64,000 bases of DNA, from positions 16,681,892 to 16,745,891 of the forward strand of contig NC_051434.1 of NCBI RefSeq assembly GCF_001649575.2, in the 5' to 3' direction. The translations under genes and the position numbers were made by a program. This DNA comes from Kryptolebias marmoratus (lineage: Eukaryota; Chordata; Actinopteri; Cyprinodontiformes; Rivulidae). Under the pieces are notes generated by a model that did not search any database, was not told the origin of the DNA, and saw only the letters and a program-made list of their open reading frames with translations. How positions within the stretch are numbered: position 1 is the stretch's first letter; each line of letters begins with the position of its first letter. This document shows positions 1 through 11,986 of the stretch, in pieces.

Positions 1-829
1 AAGGGGGTCAATCGAGCATTTACCAGGCTGCCCTCTCGTACATGCAGGTCCTGCAGTGCGTAGCACAAATCATCCTGTCACATATGAATTCCAGTGTCCG
101 ACGTTTTCCTATAAACGTGGCATTTTACTGAGAAGATCAACCTTATTCACTCCTCCGATCATGGATCTGTAGTGTAACTATATATGACTGTAAACTCAAT
201 CCAACCCCCAGAACATCCTGCTGGATGGATTATGTGTCATGCACTTCCTGAGGTCTCCAAAAAGACACAAATTACTCCTAAATGTCAAGTCAGCACACAC
301 TGACTGCAGAATTATTTCTTGAAGGATACTCCTGAGCTTCTCAAGGATAACACGTCTATAAATCTATAAGATAAACCCCCCCTTTTAAGACTTAATAAGA
401 TTCATGCAAAAGCAGAAGTTAAATACAGAGAGAGGTAAGATCGGAAAGGTGAATTTCCTATGGCATCTTAATCATACTGTATACTCAAGTGCTGGAGGAT
501 AGTGAATTAAATTAACTTTGCATTTAATCTCTGCCTTATCTTAAATTAAAACGGAGGAAAGATAAGAGAAGGCCTAAAAGGTTTAAGTGAGCTGTCAGTT
601 ATTATAGTCTACATACATTTCTTGGAGGAAAGCAAAAATCTTATTCCCTTAGTTTGCTTTTAAATCTCAAACATAAAAACACTTTTTTTCTGTCTCTAGA
701 TGTTATTTATTAAATCTCAAACATAAAAACACTTTTTTCTGTCTCTAGATGTTATTTAACTCTAACCACAAACGCTGTTTGTCTGCAAAAATGAAGTGTA
801 AAAGATTTCCAACTGAGCTGGAAGCTGAA
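1..829. other. Intergenic, no gene seen
   Basis: No open frame with family resemblance and no convincing splice structure is visible. The only clear structure is a 50-base tandem duplication at 661-759, listed separately. Confidence 0.5.
661..759. repeat. Tandem duplication of a 50-bp unit
   Basis: A unit beginning taaatctcaaacataaaaac at 661 is repeated almost exactly from 711. The copies differ by one T in a poly-T run and in the last bases. It looks like a recent local duplication and carries no coding signal. Confidence 0.85.
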
Positions 830-1740
830 GGAAGCTAAGCACTCCCTAAAAGTAGAAAAATGCTCGCAGAAAGCTAACATAGCAAAATGCTAGCCAAACT
901 TAGCAAGAAATCGGCAAAACATTAGCTAAAAGCAGTAAAATGCTAGCTAAAAAACAAAAGTAACAACATGCTATTTAAATATAGCAAAATATTAGCTAAA
1001 ACTGATAGCTAAAAGTAGGGAAAAAAAAGCAAAACGGTAACCTAAAAAAAAAACTAAAAAGGTAAAAGTAGCAAAATGCTTGCTAAAAGCTAAAAGTCAT
1101 GCTATCTAAAAGAAGCAAAGAAATAGTCAAACATAAGAGGATACCAGTTAAAAGTAGCAAGGAACTAAATAAAAAGGTAAAAGTAGCAAAACTCTACCTA
1201 CAAGTAGCAGAACACTAAGTAAAAATGTAAAAGCAGCTAAATGCTCGCTAACAGAAGAAAAAACACTAGATAAATATTTAAAGTAGCAAAACATCTAAAA
1301 GCAGTAAAACATTAGCTATCTAAAACAACATGCTGTCTAAAAGTAGTCAAATAATAGTTAGATTCAGGAAAATGTTAGCTAAAAGTAGCAAAAGGTTAAC
1401 AAAAAAAAGCAAAATACTGACTAAAGAGGTAAAAGTAGAAAAACACTAGCTGAAAACTATAAGTAGCAAAAAGTATGGAAACACTAACTAAAACAGGTAA
1501 AATCAGCAAAACACTAGCTGAGCAATAAAAGTACCAAAAAGAAAAATAATATGTAAAAGGTAAACCAGCAAGCTAGCTAAAAGTAGCAAAACATTAGCTA
1601 AACACTAGCTGAAAATTAATGAAATAATGCTAGCTAAAACAGCAAAACACTAGGTGAAAGCTAAGATAGCAAAATATTAGCTAAAAGGAGCTAATCGGTA
1701 ACTAAAATTAGATAGCATATTGCTATTTTAGCATTTCGCT
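830..1740 (+). repeat. Degenerate gctagctaaaagtagc-type repeat array
   Basis: About 0.9 kb of A-rich sequence is made of loosely repeated words such as gctaaaagtagcaaaa, atgctagctaaaa and acactagc, with many substitutions and variable spacing. Similar tracts occur at about 2045-2130, 4835-5005 and 28365-28440 on this strand and at 8664-9110 in the opposite orientation. It behaves like an interspersed, decayed satellite or minisatellite. No protein is encoded. Confidence 0.75.
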
Positions 1741-2044
1741 ACATCTCAGTTGTATGGTGTAAATATGTGCATTTCTACATATTATTTCCCAGTTCAGCTC
1801 CCTCTTAACTCCTTCACTGGACATGAACACCACCTGCCTACAGATGACCTACATGTTTATCGGCCCTATCAGACCTTATCTACGAGCTTCCTCTCCTTAC
1901 ATCCTGTTGTTGTCACTTTGTTCGGTGATCGATGTGTTGCTCTGTAAGAACTGGAGTCTGCAGCAACACAGAAAAACATCTCAGCATCCCCCAACAGTCC
2001 CGGCAGTCATAAGCTTTACTGGTTCTCTGACCCGAATTACAAAA

Positions 2045-2130
2045 GCAGCAAAAAACACTGGCTAAAAGGAGCTAAATGTTAGCTAAAAGTAGCAGAAGGC
2101 TAGCTGAACTCTAAAGTTAGCAAAACATGA
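2045..2130 (+). repeat. Short gctagctaaaag-type repeat tract
   Basis: This short tract contains the same words (ctaaaaggagctaaatgttagc, agcagaaggctagctgaa in pieces) as the longer array at 830-1740 and lies 300 bases beyond it. It is probably an outlying part of the same array. Confidence 0.6.
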
Positions 2131-3033
2131 GTGGACCAAAAAAAACAGATGGAATATGCTGAAGATTTCAAAAAGAACGTTTTTCAAGATTTAAAGAGAT
2201 CTCAATGCATTTTAATAGAGACTTTTGTTGTAAATGAAGTTAAATATTTTGAAAAGAGTATATAGCAAAATGCCATTTTAAGTCCTCTTTTCTATAAAAG
2301 CTTCTTTCAAATGAAGTTTCATGAGCCAACTGACAAAACTTGCTCATACTTGCCAAGATATAAGTAAATTTCTCCATACAGAAACCTATTTTTTTAAAAT
2401 GTACATAAAAACAGTCTGCTCCTTCAGTCAGCTAGCTTGAAAAATGCTAACACGCGGATGCTAACATTGATTATTTTAACAAAATGTCTGCCATTTTCTT
2501 TTAATGTATTACCTCTCCGCTTGTAGAAACGTCTTCATTTTAAACATAATTACCTCTGTTGAACGAAGCTACCGAAAGTTAGATAAGTTCTGCTTCGTTG
2601 TATTTGTAAAAAAGTAAATTATTTTTCTGGACAATTAGCCCACACCACCGCAAGCCCGTTAAACACTGCTGCCTTCAGGTACAGTTGGACAACCATATAT
2701 GCTAAGGTGTCATAGACGTCTCAGCTAGCTACATTTAGCCACATGCTTACGTAACATTGACACCCGAGATTTTGTTCAGTGTGCATTTTTAATTAAAAAA
2801 AAACCTATTAAACGCAAGTGCTTTAAAGAAGAACAACAAGTCTAACTTGAACAGAATAAAACACGTTGGTGCAGGGAAGCCAATGTCCCAAATCTCCACG
2901 TGAGGACACGGGTCTCAGGAGGTGAAGTTGTTTTACGGTGTGTACCTGAACGCACCGCAGAGACTTTTTTTGGCTGGTTTCTTTTCGCGAGCTCAAAACT
3001 CTTCAGACCATCAATCAGTTCATCATGCGGAGG
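2131..3033. other. Upstream region of abhd5
   Basis: No gene is seen. The last few hundred bases must hold the abhd5 promoter and 5' untranslated region, but I cannot place a start site; there is no clear TATA box or strong CpG island. A segment near 2845-2925 shows faint similarity to 58285-58375, so part of it may be repeat-derived. Confidence 0.4.
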
Positions 3034-6000
3034 ATGGCGGAGGAGATTCAACCTCGCAATGAGCAGAGGTAAACTGTATGTATTTACTTTATATTCTGAG
3101 GTTTTATTTTTTTAACGTGAAGCTGTGGTTAGGTCGGGAAGTTGCTGCCCAACAGTGTTGTATTTTTGTTTTGAACTCGCTCCGCTGAGCTCCTTCAGGA
3201 GGGGCAGCTTTAAGCCGAACTCCTGTACAAATTAGGGTTAAAACTGTAAACTAAACATATACTCGGTTTCTTAAACATTTCCAACTTTCTTTGAACACAA
3301 GTTTGCATCTGGTAGTACCTTTCATTCAATTCGGCGTAGCATTTGTTCCCCTGTGTTGAACTCTACTCAAAGAAATTCACTTTATTTTGTATTTTTTTAT
3401 AGTCATATCTGCTTGTTTTTGTGCTCCAGATGCATTATTTGTGAATATAAAGCAGCTGTTCACTGCATTAAATGAGTGCCGAATTGAGCAGTAGAGATTT
3501 CTGTAGGTATTTGAGTTAGTTTTACCCACTAAACATGCTAAAAAGCAAGTCAAAACTAAGTTTTGATTTTTTATTTTTTTATCACTGGACAGGAGTCCTG
3601 CATAAAACAGAACAAAGTTGCTGAGCTTCCTGGGTTTCACTGCATTGTTTGCCTGATGTTGTCAAGTTTCTTTCCTGGCCAAAGATACCAGCAGAGGCGA
3701 TAACAAGTGACACATGATCAAAGTTCAATGTGTGGTTTTGTTTGTGCATGTTGGCCTGTCGTCCTGCTTGGGTTTGCTGTCTGAACTTCAGCTCCTGGAT
3801 ATCAAACTGGCTTCCCTCTTGGTGCCCCACTTCTCCGTCTCAGCTCAAAGATGCAGAGGAAAAAATGCTCAAGAGTAAGAAAAAACATTTTTTAGGAGCA
3901 TAAATATTTAGGAGCTATAGTTAGTATTGGTGTTTAAATACAAGTGTTAAACTATCCCTTCTTCACTACCTTTCCTCCTTCTTTTGACGACTTTCTGTTC
4001 TTTTATCCCTTTGGTTCAGCTGTGAGGCGGCCCTACTCCAGGCAGCACATCCAGATATCAAACGACAACTACCTGTGGACCATAGCTTTCTCCACTCTAC
4101 TGCACCCCTCCTCGCAGTTTCTCCCGCAGCCTCCTGCCCAGCCCAGGACTCCTCTGGTTCTGCTGCACGGCTTTGGAGGCGGGGTCGCCCTCTGGGCCCA
4201 GAATCTGGACACTCTGTCCAGCTGCGGGCCCGTCTACGCTCTGGACTTGCTGGGCTTCGGCCGGAGCAGCCGTCCGCTGTTCAGCACCGACCCCGAGGAG
4301 GCTGAGGAGCAGTTCGTGGAAGCCCTGGAGGAGTGGAGGGAGAAGGTGGGCCTGCAGGAGATGGTGCTGCTGGGGCACAACCTTGGAGGGTATCTGTCTG
4401 CGGCCTACACGCTCAAGTATCCGAACCGGTGCGTTGGGGCTGTGCGGGGACACAAACAGGCTCCGTGTGTTTTATTGTTCACATTTCGACGAGCGACTCT
4501 GAATGTATGTGTGTCTGCAGGGTGAAACATCTTCTGTTGGTGGAGCCGTGGGGATTCCCAGAGCGCCCAGATAACCCCAACCATGACTCCATCCCAGTGT
4601 GGATCAGAGCCATCGGAGCCGTCATGAGCCCCTTCAACCCTCTGGCTGGTCTCAGGCTGGCTGGGCCTTTGGGTCAGAACACACACGCCTCACACACCCG
4701 TGAAGCCGTTTGTAACAAGAGAAACTGCGTTTTCTGTAAAAATGTGCCGTGAACGCTCAGAGCTGAACGAGTTTGCTAAAATTTATTGAATTTTAGCTCA
4801 TTTCTAGGTTGAAACTGGGTTGTTAAAGCAAAAAGAAGCAGAACACTAGCTAAAAGGCAAAAGAAGCTAATAGAAAAAGGCTAGCTAAACGAAAAGAAGC
4901 AACTAAGAGCTAAAAATGGCAAAAGGCCAGCTCAAAGCTAAACAAGGCAAAAGGCTAGCAATAAGCCTAAAGTAGAAGTAGGCTAGCTAAAAGCAGCTGA
5001 ATGATGGCTAAAACTATACGTAACATAAGAAAACAAAACTAGAGTAAGGCTGCTGGAAGAGGGCAATAATTTGAAGGAATTAAAGAGATTTCTGTGGGGA
5101 AAGTAATTGTAAATGAAGTTAAATATTTTGAAAAGCGTAAAAGTTCCAAATACTAAAACATATCTCACCAATCTCCTGAACAAGCGGGACGTTTTGATAG
5201 ATGAACTATAGCTCAAAGTTTGGAGTTGTAGTTGTAAGAAATGTTCAGGAAAAAAAAAAAATACAGCATAACAATAGTGGGAATGTTGAATCCAAGTGTT
5301 TTTATTGCGTACCTTTTTAAAGTTTTGATCAGTGTGTTTTTTATGTTTTTACTCACTTCATCAAAGTTAGAAAGGAGCTTTTTTTTTTTTTTTTTTTGCT
5401 GCTCGTCGGTCAGGGATGAGTTAAAAAAAAAAAAAAGTTCCTTTCCAAACAGTTCTGAGTTCGTCATTCTCCAGCGAGAGGGCTTACTCACGAGGGGCAA
5501 ACATTTAGGGCAGATCCCGGTCTTCTCAGAAACGGAGGTCCCAGCGAGTTCAACTCAAACACAGACTGTGCAATGTTCGGACACGTTGCATAAAAACGCG
5601 TCTCAGATTCTGCCAGCCTCAGTCAGCAGGCTAAATGTTACAGGTGAGACGAGCTGAGTCGCCTTCGAACCGTGAGCCAAGTGAGGCTTGTTTGAAGGGG
5701 GGATAACAGGAGGAAGTCCCTTCTTTCTGTAAACAACGTGGCCTCGGTTTGTTCTTTGGACAAGCGACAAGGAAATGAAGATGTTTGTCCGTGAAGGGGA
5801 CAGAGCCGTGTTCGGACAAATCCAAACACAGCGCGTCGGCACAAACTCCTCGTACCAGCTGTCAGCACGGAGGTGGAGGGCTGATGATTTGGGTGTGTTT
5901 GGCTAAAATGGATCAATAGCAGAACCATATTCCCGACAAATCTGCAACCGAATGGCTGGAAAAGAACACAGTTAAAGGTGCTTCAGTGATCCAGATAAAA

Positions 6001-7203
6001 GTCTACGCCTCTGTAAACTTGAAACGTCGCAGGACCTTTAAGGGAGTTTTTAAAATGTGGACTAAAGTGCTTTTAAAACTACGTGAAAGACTGATAATGT
6101 CATCCAGAAGGCAAATGCTTCAGGTTATTGCTGCTAAAATGCAACAACAAACCATAGTATCATGAATCTTTTAATTTTTACACACTGCCTCAGCATTTTA
6201 GCTGTTGAAAAAAAGCAAAATGCAGTAAGCTGTGTGTTATTTATAGAGGTTATATTATCTCATTTCAGGACTTGATAAGTACAGGATGATATTTTACTAA
6301 GTTCTGATGGATAAAACTTTAAAACTAAACAGTGTGTTTAATGTTAACTCTTACTGTTCAGACTGTGGAAATTCATATGTTTATGTGAAATATATTAAAA
6401 AAAAAAACCATGATTTGTGCGTGTTTTTTATATATTCTTTAAAGAAAGTTCCCTTTTTAATGATGTCTTCAGGTCCCATGCTGGTCCAGACCATCAGGTC
6501 CGATTTCAAGCAGAAGTACTCCTCCGTGTTCGACGACAACACCGTGTCCGACTACATCTACCACCTGAACGCCCAGACTCCCAGGTGAGGAATCGCGTCC
6601 GGCGCGGATCCGTTCGGTTCTTGGCCCGTCCTTCAGGGCCCCGCCGCAATGACTGTTCTCTGTGGCAGCGGCGAGACGGCCTTCAAGAACATGACCGTCC
6701 CCTACGGCTGGGCTAAGAGGCCGATGCTGGAGCGGATGGATCGGGTGCGGGCCGACGTTCCCATCTCCTTCATCTACGGGTCTCGATCCAGCATCGACAG
6801 CAACTCCGGATACGCGGTCAAGAAAATCCGACCGGATGTAGAAATTATTGTAAGTTTATTTATTTTTATCATGAGTTGATTAATTTTTGGGCTGATTCAA
6901 GATGGCTGCCACAGTCAGCAGACCTTAAAAATAACCCTCAAAAGTGGCTAATGGCTTTTATTTAAGGTGGTAAAACAAAAAAAATATGTTTTTCCCTTCT
7001 GTAGCGACTGAGGGCAGTTTTAAAGCTGCTTCTTTTTCTTTCCTCCTGAAAACATCAGTTCTTGAGTTGTTTGTTCTGGTCAGGTGATCAGAGGAGCAGG
7101 TCATTACGTGTTTGCCGACCAACCAGAGGACTTCAACCAGACGGTCCTCCGGATCCTCGCCTGGACCGAAGGGAAGAGCGGAGACGACGGACAGCGGCAG
7201 TGA
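3034..7203 (+). CDS. abhd5: ABHD5 (CGI-58), alpha/beta-hydrolase-fold lipolysis co-activator
   Basis: Spliced gene with coding exons 3034-3068, 3792-3874, 4020-4428, 4521-4672, 6473-6584, 6669-6849 and 7084-7203. All introns are GT/AG, phases agree, and the total is 1092 bases, or 363 residues (human about 349). The N-terminus carries the lipid-droplet-binding tryptophan-rich region ([15 protein letters not shown]). The hydrolase core follows: oxyanion loop LLHGFGGG near residue 88, [12 protein letters not shown] near 114, and nucleophile elbow GHNLGG near 158. The elbow has Asn (about 160) where active hydrolases have Ser, the hallmark of ABHD5, which has no lipase activity of its own and activates ATGL. 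The C-terminus has [20 protein letters not shown]4 was considered, but it keeps GHSLGG. The ATG at 3034 is preferred over 3025 because of its better Kozak context and MAEE start. There is a roughly ten-residue proline-rich insertion after IAFSTLL. Intron 4 (4673-6472) holds repeats. Confidence 0.95.
4835..5005 (+). repeat. gctagctaaaag-type repeat in abhd5 intron 4
   Basis: The tract consists of repeated words such as gaacactagctaaaaggc, aaaggctagctaaac and ggctagctaaaagcag. It is the same family as the 830-1740 array and lies inside the largest abhd5 intron. Confidence 0.65.
6893..6965 (+). repeat. Fragment of a caagatggctgccacag interspersed repeat
   Basis: The motif caagatggctgccacagtc followed by agcagaccttaaaaataacc matches the start of longer copies at 10383-10580, 56043-56240 and 62320-62430. 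It lies in abhd5 intron 6. Confidence 0.5.
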
Positions 7204-7427
7204 GACGACGCGCAGGGATCGGCCGAGCTAAACGTATTCACACAACTCGAGAAAATAAGCCACTTCATGTTGCACTTTACTCCTTGGAGATACCCGTCAC
7301 AGACTCGGGGGCACTTGACTCATCATTCCACACTCCCTGAGGCGGCTCATCTGGCTTTTTTTTTTTTTTTTAGGGAGGGTCCAAACTCAGATTCTGCCAC
7401 AAGTTTCCCATTTGAATACATTTTGTA

Positions 7428-7433
7428 AATAAA
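7428..7433 (+). terminator. abhd5: abhd5 polyadenylation signal
   Basis: AATAAA lies 225 bases after the abhd5 stop codon, in an AT-rich setting and followed by a T/GT-rich stretch at about 7450-7470. This is the expected layout of a vertebrate poly(A) site. Confidence 0.7.
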
Positions 7434-7439
7434 TGCTAG

Positions 7440-8281
7440 TTGCCAAAAAGTGTTTTTTATTTATTTTTTTTGTGCTGAATTTCCTTGAGCTTGGTTATTT
7501 CTTTGAAAGCTGTTGGGCAACTCTTCGGGGAATCTCCTGACCCGGTCCAGGAGGAGTGGACAGAACGTGATATGAGGGAGAAGTAAACGGGGCAAAGGGC
7601 CGCCGAGGCTCCCCGACGCGCCCTCTGACTGCCAGCGGCCAGCAGATGGCGCTGCAGCAGCGGTGTGCTGTGAAGAAGACTTGACAGCACCCCACCACCC
7701 CACCACCTTCCCGTGCATGGTGGAGTGGAGTGGAGTGACCCACTCAGGAAGCCTACACGGTGGTGCTGTCGGAGCGGCTCTGCTCTGGGCTCACCGTTTG
7801 GTCCCAGCTGCGGTGACAGAATCGAGTCAGGGGGATGAGCGTTGGGCTAAAAATAGACCTCCCGTTTGAAGCAGCCAAACCCTGATTGAAATAAACTCAA
7901 AATAGAAGTTTGTCTTTTGTCTTGCAAAACCTCTATTAGCACGTATACGTTTTGGTATTTTTACATTCTTTGTGCTAGGACGTACTTTCGTACACAAAGA
8001 AATGCCAGAATCGGGTGAAGGCTGATTCAGCTTCACACAATCGTTTTTGTTTTTTTCATACATTTTTTATAATTAACTTCTGCACACTTTGAGCTATTTT
8101 AGCCATTCATGTCTCAAAACGTTCAGCTCATTCAGGAGATGGGTGCTGTACTGTTGGTTTTTGTAGCTTTTGTAATTTTCAAACTATTTACTAATATTTT
8201 CCCCATGGAAATACAAGATCTATTCAGTTAAAATTGTTGTTTGAAATCTGCTTCAGCCTATTTGCTCTGTTTTTCCTCTTC
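7440..8281. other. Intergenic between abhd5 and the SINE
   Basis: No gene is supported. A GC-richer part at 7600-7830 has overlapping open frames on both strands without any recognisable domain or splice context, so I treat them as chance. Confidence 0.5.
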
Positions 8282-8650
8282 TGATGCTACTCGGGTGGCG
8301 CGGTGGAGCAGTGGTTAGAGCTGTCGCCTCCCAGCAAGAAGGTCGCAGGATCCCAATGGTTCCCGGTGGTTAGTTTCCATGTTCTCCCTGTGCTCACGTG
8401 GGTTTACTCCGGGTACTCCGGTTTCCTCCCACATGTTCGGCTCATTGGTCTCTCTTAAACTGTCCCTAGGTGTGAGTGACGGCGTGAATGGTTGTCTCGC
8501 TTGTCTCTATGTGTCCCTGTGATGGACTAGAGACCTGTCCAGGGTGTCCCCCGCCTCTCGCACAGTGACTGCTGGAGACAGACACCAGCTCCCCGAGACC
8601 TGGAAAGGAGAAGCCGATGAAGAAAATGGATGGATGGATGATGCTACTCG
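8282..8650 (+). mobile_element. tRNA-derived SINE with 12-bp target-site duplication
   Basis: The body (8294-8638) begins with a tRNA-like head (ggtggcgcggtggagcagtg, then gttagagctgtcgcctccca). It continues with the middle typical of fish SINEs (ccatgttctccctgtgctc, gtttcctcccaca, ctgtccagggtgtcccccgc) and ends in a (atgg)n tail. It is flanked by identical 12-base direct repeats tgatgctactcg at 8282-8293 and 8639-8650, a clear retrotransposition signature. Confidence 0.9.
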
Positions 8651-8663
8651 TCCTGTCTTGTCT

Positions 8664-9110
8664 TGTCTAGCTTTTGGCTAATGTTTTGCTATGTTTTTAG
8701 CTTGCATTTCCCTACTTTAATGTAGCTAATGTACCTTTTAGCTAGCTTTGTGCTATTTTTAGCTTTTAGCACTTTGCTACGTTTAGAGTTTAACTAGTCT
8801 TTTGCTTATTTTAGCGTTTTGCTACTTTTAAATACAGTTCTTCTAATTTTTGCTACTTCTCACTACCATTTAGGTACATGTAGCTTTTAGCTAGTGTTCT
8901 GCTGCTTTAGGCTACCATTTTGGTAGTTTTAGCTTGCACTTCGCTTCATTTAGCTATTGGTCCTTTTTGCTAGCCTTGCGCTACTTTTAGCTAGTGTTCT
9001 GCTCATTTTAAAGCATTTTGCTCCTCTTAGGTAGCCTTTTGCTACTTTTTAGATTATTTGTAGCTAGCGCTTGGCTCCTTTTTAGCTAGTGTTCTGTTTC
9101 TTTTAGCGTT
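8664..9110 (-). repeat. Inverted gctagctaaaag-type repeat array
   Basis: Words such as tagctttttagctagtgttc, gctacttttagctagtgt and ttttgctacttttta are the reverse complement of the unit in the 830-1740 array. The tract abuts the 3' duplication of the SINE at 8650. Confidence 0.75.
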
Positions 9111-10846
9111 GACTAAATTACAGCAAACTCATTCGGCGCTTGTAACAGGAAGCAGGAGGTAAACACTGCACGGCTTCAAGTTTATCCAGCTAATTATCAC
9201 CCAGGACGTCTAATCTCGGGGCTTTATCTGCGAAGACGAGCGTCGCATGAGAAAAACTAACACCTAAAGGTTCGTTTAACGGGACGTCGGCTGTAAACCA
9301 GCAGGAGTTGGGCTCATCTCCGACAAGCTTGGCCTTTTCCAGAGCAGCACCTCTGGCCCGTCTCCGTCGCTCCTGAGGCATCACCCCATCCTGCTCCGGC
9401 TGTCTCCTGGCAACAGGGTAGCCAGGGAGACCGAGTCTTTAGGACGGGCGACCTGCAGGAAGTGATTCTACGGTTCGACGCGATAATTAGGGGTTGTTTT
9501 TCCCCGAGGCGCTGGCTGGCTGCTCGTCAAGGCGTTGAGAACGTGCGCATAAAATGTACTCAGGCCTCCATCCTTTAAGAAGCACATATTTTTATATAAT
9601 TTAATTTTATTTGAAGAGCCTGCAGGCTGCTTCTCCCGTCACCCACTCAGTCACGTGCTCGTGAAATCATTTTAATATGAAAACAAGTGAGCGACGTGAC
9701 AGCAGCTTTCATACTGGGCTTGGATGGAAATGAAAGGCTGGTGTCCTGAAATAGCTGCACATGAAAGGAGCGAGCACAGGGGGAACAAAAATTAAAAAAA
9801 TAAAACGCGCTGCCGGAAGAATCGTCTTCGAGTTGCCACGCGTAATCTCTGTCATTCTCAGCTGATCTTTGTCGCGAGTTGTTTCGGATCCTCGCGAGCG
9901 AAACCCTCAGCAGGCCCTCCACTTTGTGTGAATGGATATGGTGCCCGGTCCAGTCATTGTTCAGACATTCAGACATTAGCTGGATTGATATTTACGCAGA
10001 AACTAAATAAATGCAGTGAAAATAAACGTTACATCCGTTTTGAAGGGTTTCAACGTTCATCAACTTCCCTAAAGAGTCACGGCGCAGCTGCGGCCAGTGG
10101 CTCGTTAGGGTCACCACGGTAACCACGCCCCTGTCTCTCGCTCCCTGACAGCACTCGTAATCAGACAGGCAGACTAGAAACTGAGCCTCAAACAAACAGC
10201 GTGCAGAAACTAACCATAAACGGCAGACGCAGCTGGTTGCATACGTTGTTATCGCCCGCCGGCGAAGGCAAAGTGATAATGTGTTCGTTAGCTTGTCCTG
10301 TTAGCAAAATATCTCACGAATCACTGACTGGAATTTATTAAAGCTGAAAAGTAATTACAGGATGTTCCTCTCTAGCCAGTCTGAGTCAACATGGCCACCT
10401 CAGCTAACTGATCTTAGTCTACACAAAAATGGCTATAACTAGGCAAACTTTACAGATACTGAGCTGAAATCAGTTGTGATAGTAGCTGACAGTTATTCAC
10501 AGCAAACGCTCCAAGCGCTAACAGATCACACGAGATATTGCAGTGTCCTGTGAGATTGTGACCAAACTTATGCAACTCCGGTATGATTCTTTAGGACATT
10601 TAACAAGTTAAAAAAGAGCCTTCCAATTTTGAAGGGTGGATTCTGAGCTCAGATTCAATCAAAGTCAATGAGAGTTTGGATGTGTTCACGCTGGATTCTG
10701 GGAGGGGGATTGTAGAGAAAACCATAGCCATGAGAAACACCCCGGGTGAAAGAAGACAAATATGCCTGCGTTTTGATATACAAATTGTATAATGTCCATT
10801 TTTCATGACTTATTTAAACTTCAAATTGTGTTTCTGCTGAGAGCTG
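9111..10846. other. Intergenic, no gene seen
   Basis: No supported gene. A copy of the catggc/aaaaatggctataact interspersed repeat lies at about 10383-10580. The rest has only short open frames lacking domains or splice context. Confidence 0.45.
10383..10580 (+). repeat. Interspersed repeat (ggctataact / gatactgagct family)
   Basis: This copy contains aaaaatggctataact, ttacagatactgagctgaaa, gtgatagtagctgacag and gcgctaacagatcac. The same order of words recurs at 56043-56240 and, shortened, at 62320-62430. Function and class are unknown. Confidence 0.6.
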
Positions 10847-11986
10847 CACTGTTGTCAAAAGTATTCGCTCGTCTCCCTTCACACTCATATGAACTTGAGT
10901 GACGTCCCATTCTTAATCCAGAGAGTTTAATATGACGTTAACCCACCGTTTGTAACTCTAACAGCTTCAACTCTTCTAGGAAGGCTTTCCATAGGTTTAG
11001 GAGGGTTTATGGGAAGTTTTATCATTCTTCCAGGAGTTCATTCATGAGGTCAGACACTGATGTTGGACAGAAGGCCTGGCTCTCAGTCTCTGCTCTAATT
11101 CATCCTAAAGATGTTCTATCAGGTTGAGGTCAGGACTCTGTGCAGACAAGTCAAGTTCTTCCTCACCAAACTCCCTCCTCCATGTCTTTATGGACCTTGC
11201 TTTGTGCCCTGGTTCTCAGTCATGTTGGAACAGGAAGGGGCCGTCCCCAAACTGTTCCCACAAAGTTGGGAGCATGAAATTGTCCAAAATGTTTTGGTTT
11301 GCTGAAGCATTAAGAGTTCTCTTACTGGAACTAAGAACTCCTGAAAAACAAGCCCACACCATGATCCTCCCTCCACCAGACTTTACACTTGGCTCCATGC
11401 AGTCAGACAAGAACTGTTCTCCTGGCAGCAGCCAAACTCAGACTTGTCCTTCAGAGGACACGTCTCCATAGCTCCAGTGGCGGCGAGCTTTACTCTACTG
11501 CATCTGATGCTTTGCTTGGATGCAGCCGCTCGGCCATGGAAACCCATTCCATGAAGCTCTCTGCTCTGTTCCTGACTTCATCCGAAGGCCACGTGAAGTC
11601 TGGAGGTCTGCAGCTGTTGACTCTGCAGAACGTTGGTGATCTCTGTGCTCTATGAGCCTCAGCATCCTCTGAGCCACTCTGTGGTTTTACATGTCCCACC
11701 ACTTCATGGTCGGGTTCCTGTTGTTCCCGATCACTTCCACTTTGTTCTAATCCCACTATCAGCTGACTATGGAATATTTAGCAGTGAGGAACTTATTGCA
11801 CAGGTAGCATCCTATCATGGTACCACGCTGGAATTCACTGAGCTCCTGAGAGCGACCCATTCTTTCACAAATGGTTGTAGAAGCAATCTGCATGCCTTAA
11901 TCTTATACACCTGTGGCCATGGAAGGCGTTGGAACACCTGAATTCAATGATTAGGATGGTTGAGGGAATACTTCTGATAATATACT
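10847..11986 (-). mobile_element. Degenerate Tc1/mariner (IS630-type) element
   Basis: The element reads in antisense on the plus strand. Terminal sequences resemble the inverted ends of a common fish Tc1-like transposon (ttgtcaaaagtattcgctcg at the left, gaatacttctgataatata at the right). Between them the minus strand encodes broken DDE transposase pieces: the IMVWACFSGV and LWEQFGDGPF blocks lie within 11216-11410 in separate, disrupted frames. It is shorter than I would expect for an intact copy and cannot encode an active enzyme. Confidence 0.85.

Noticed and set aside
4075..4752. Alternative frames over abhd5 exons 3 and 4
   Set aside because: The abhd5 frame has clear homology and splice sites; the others are out-of-frame shadows.
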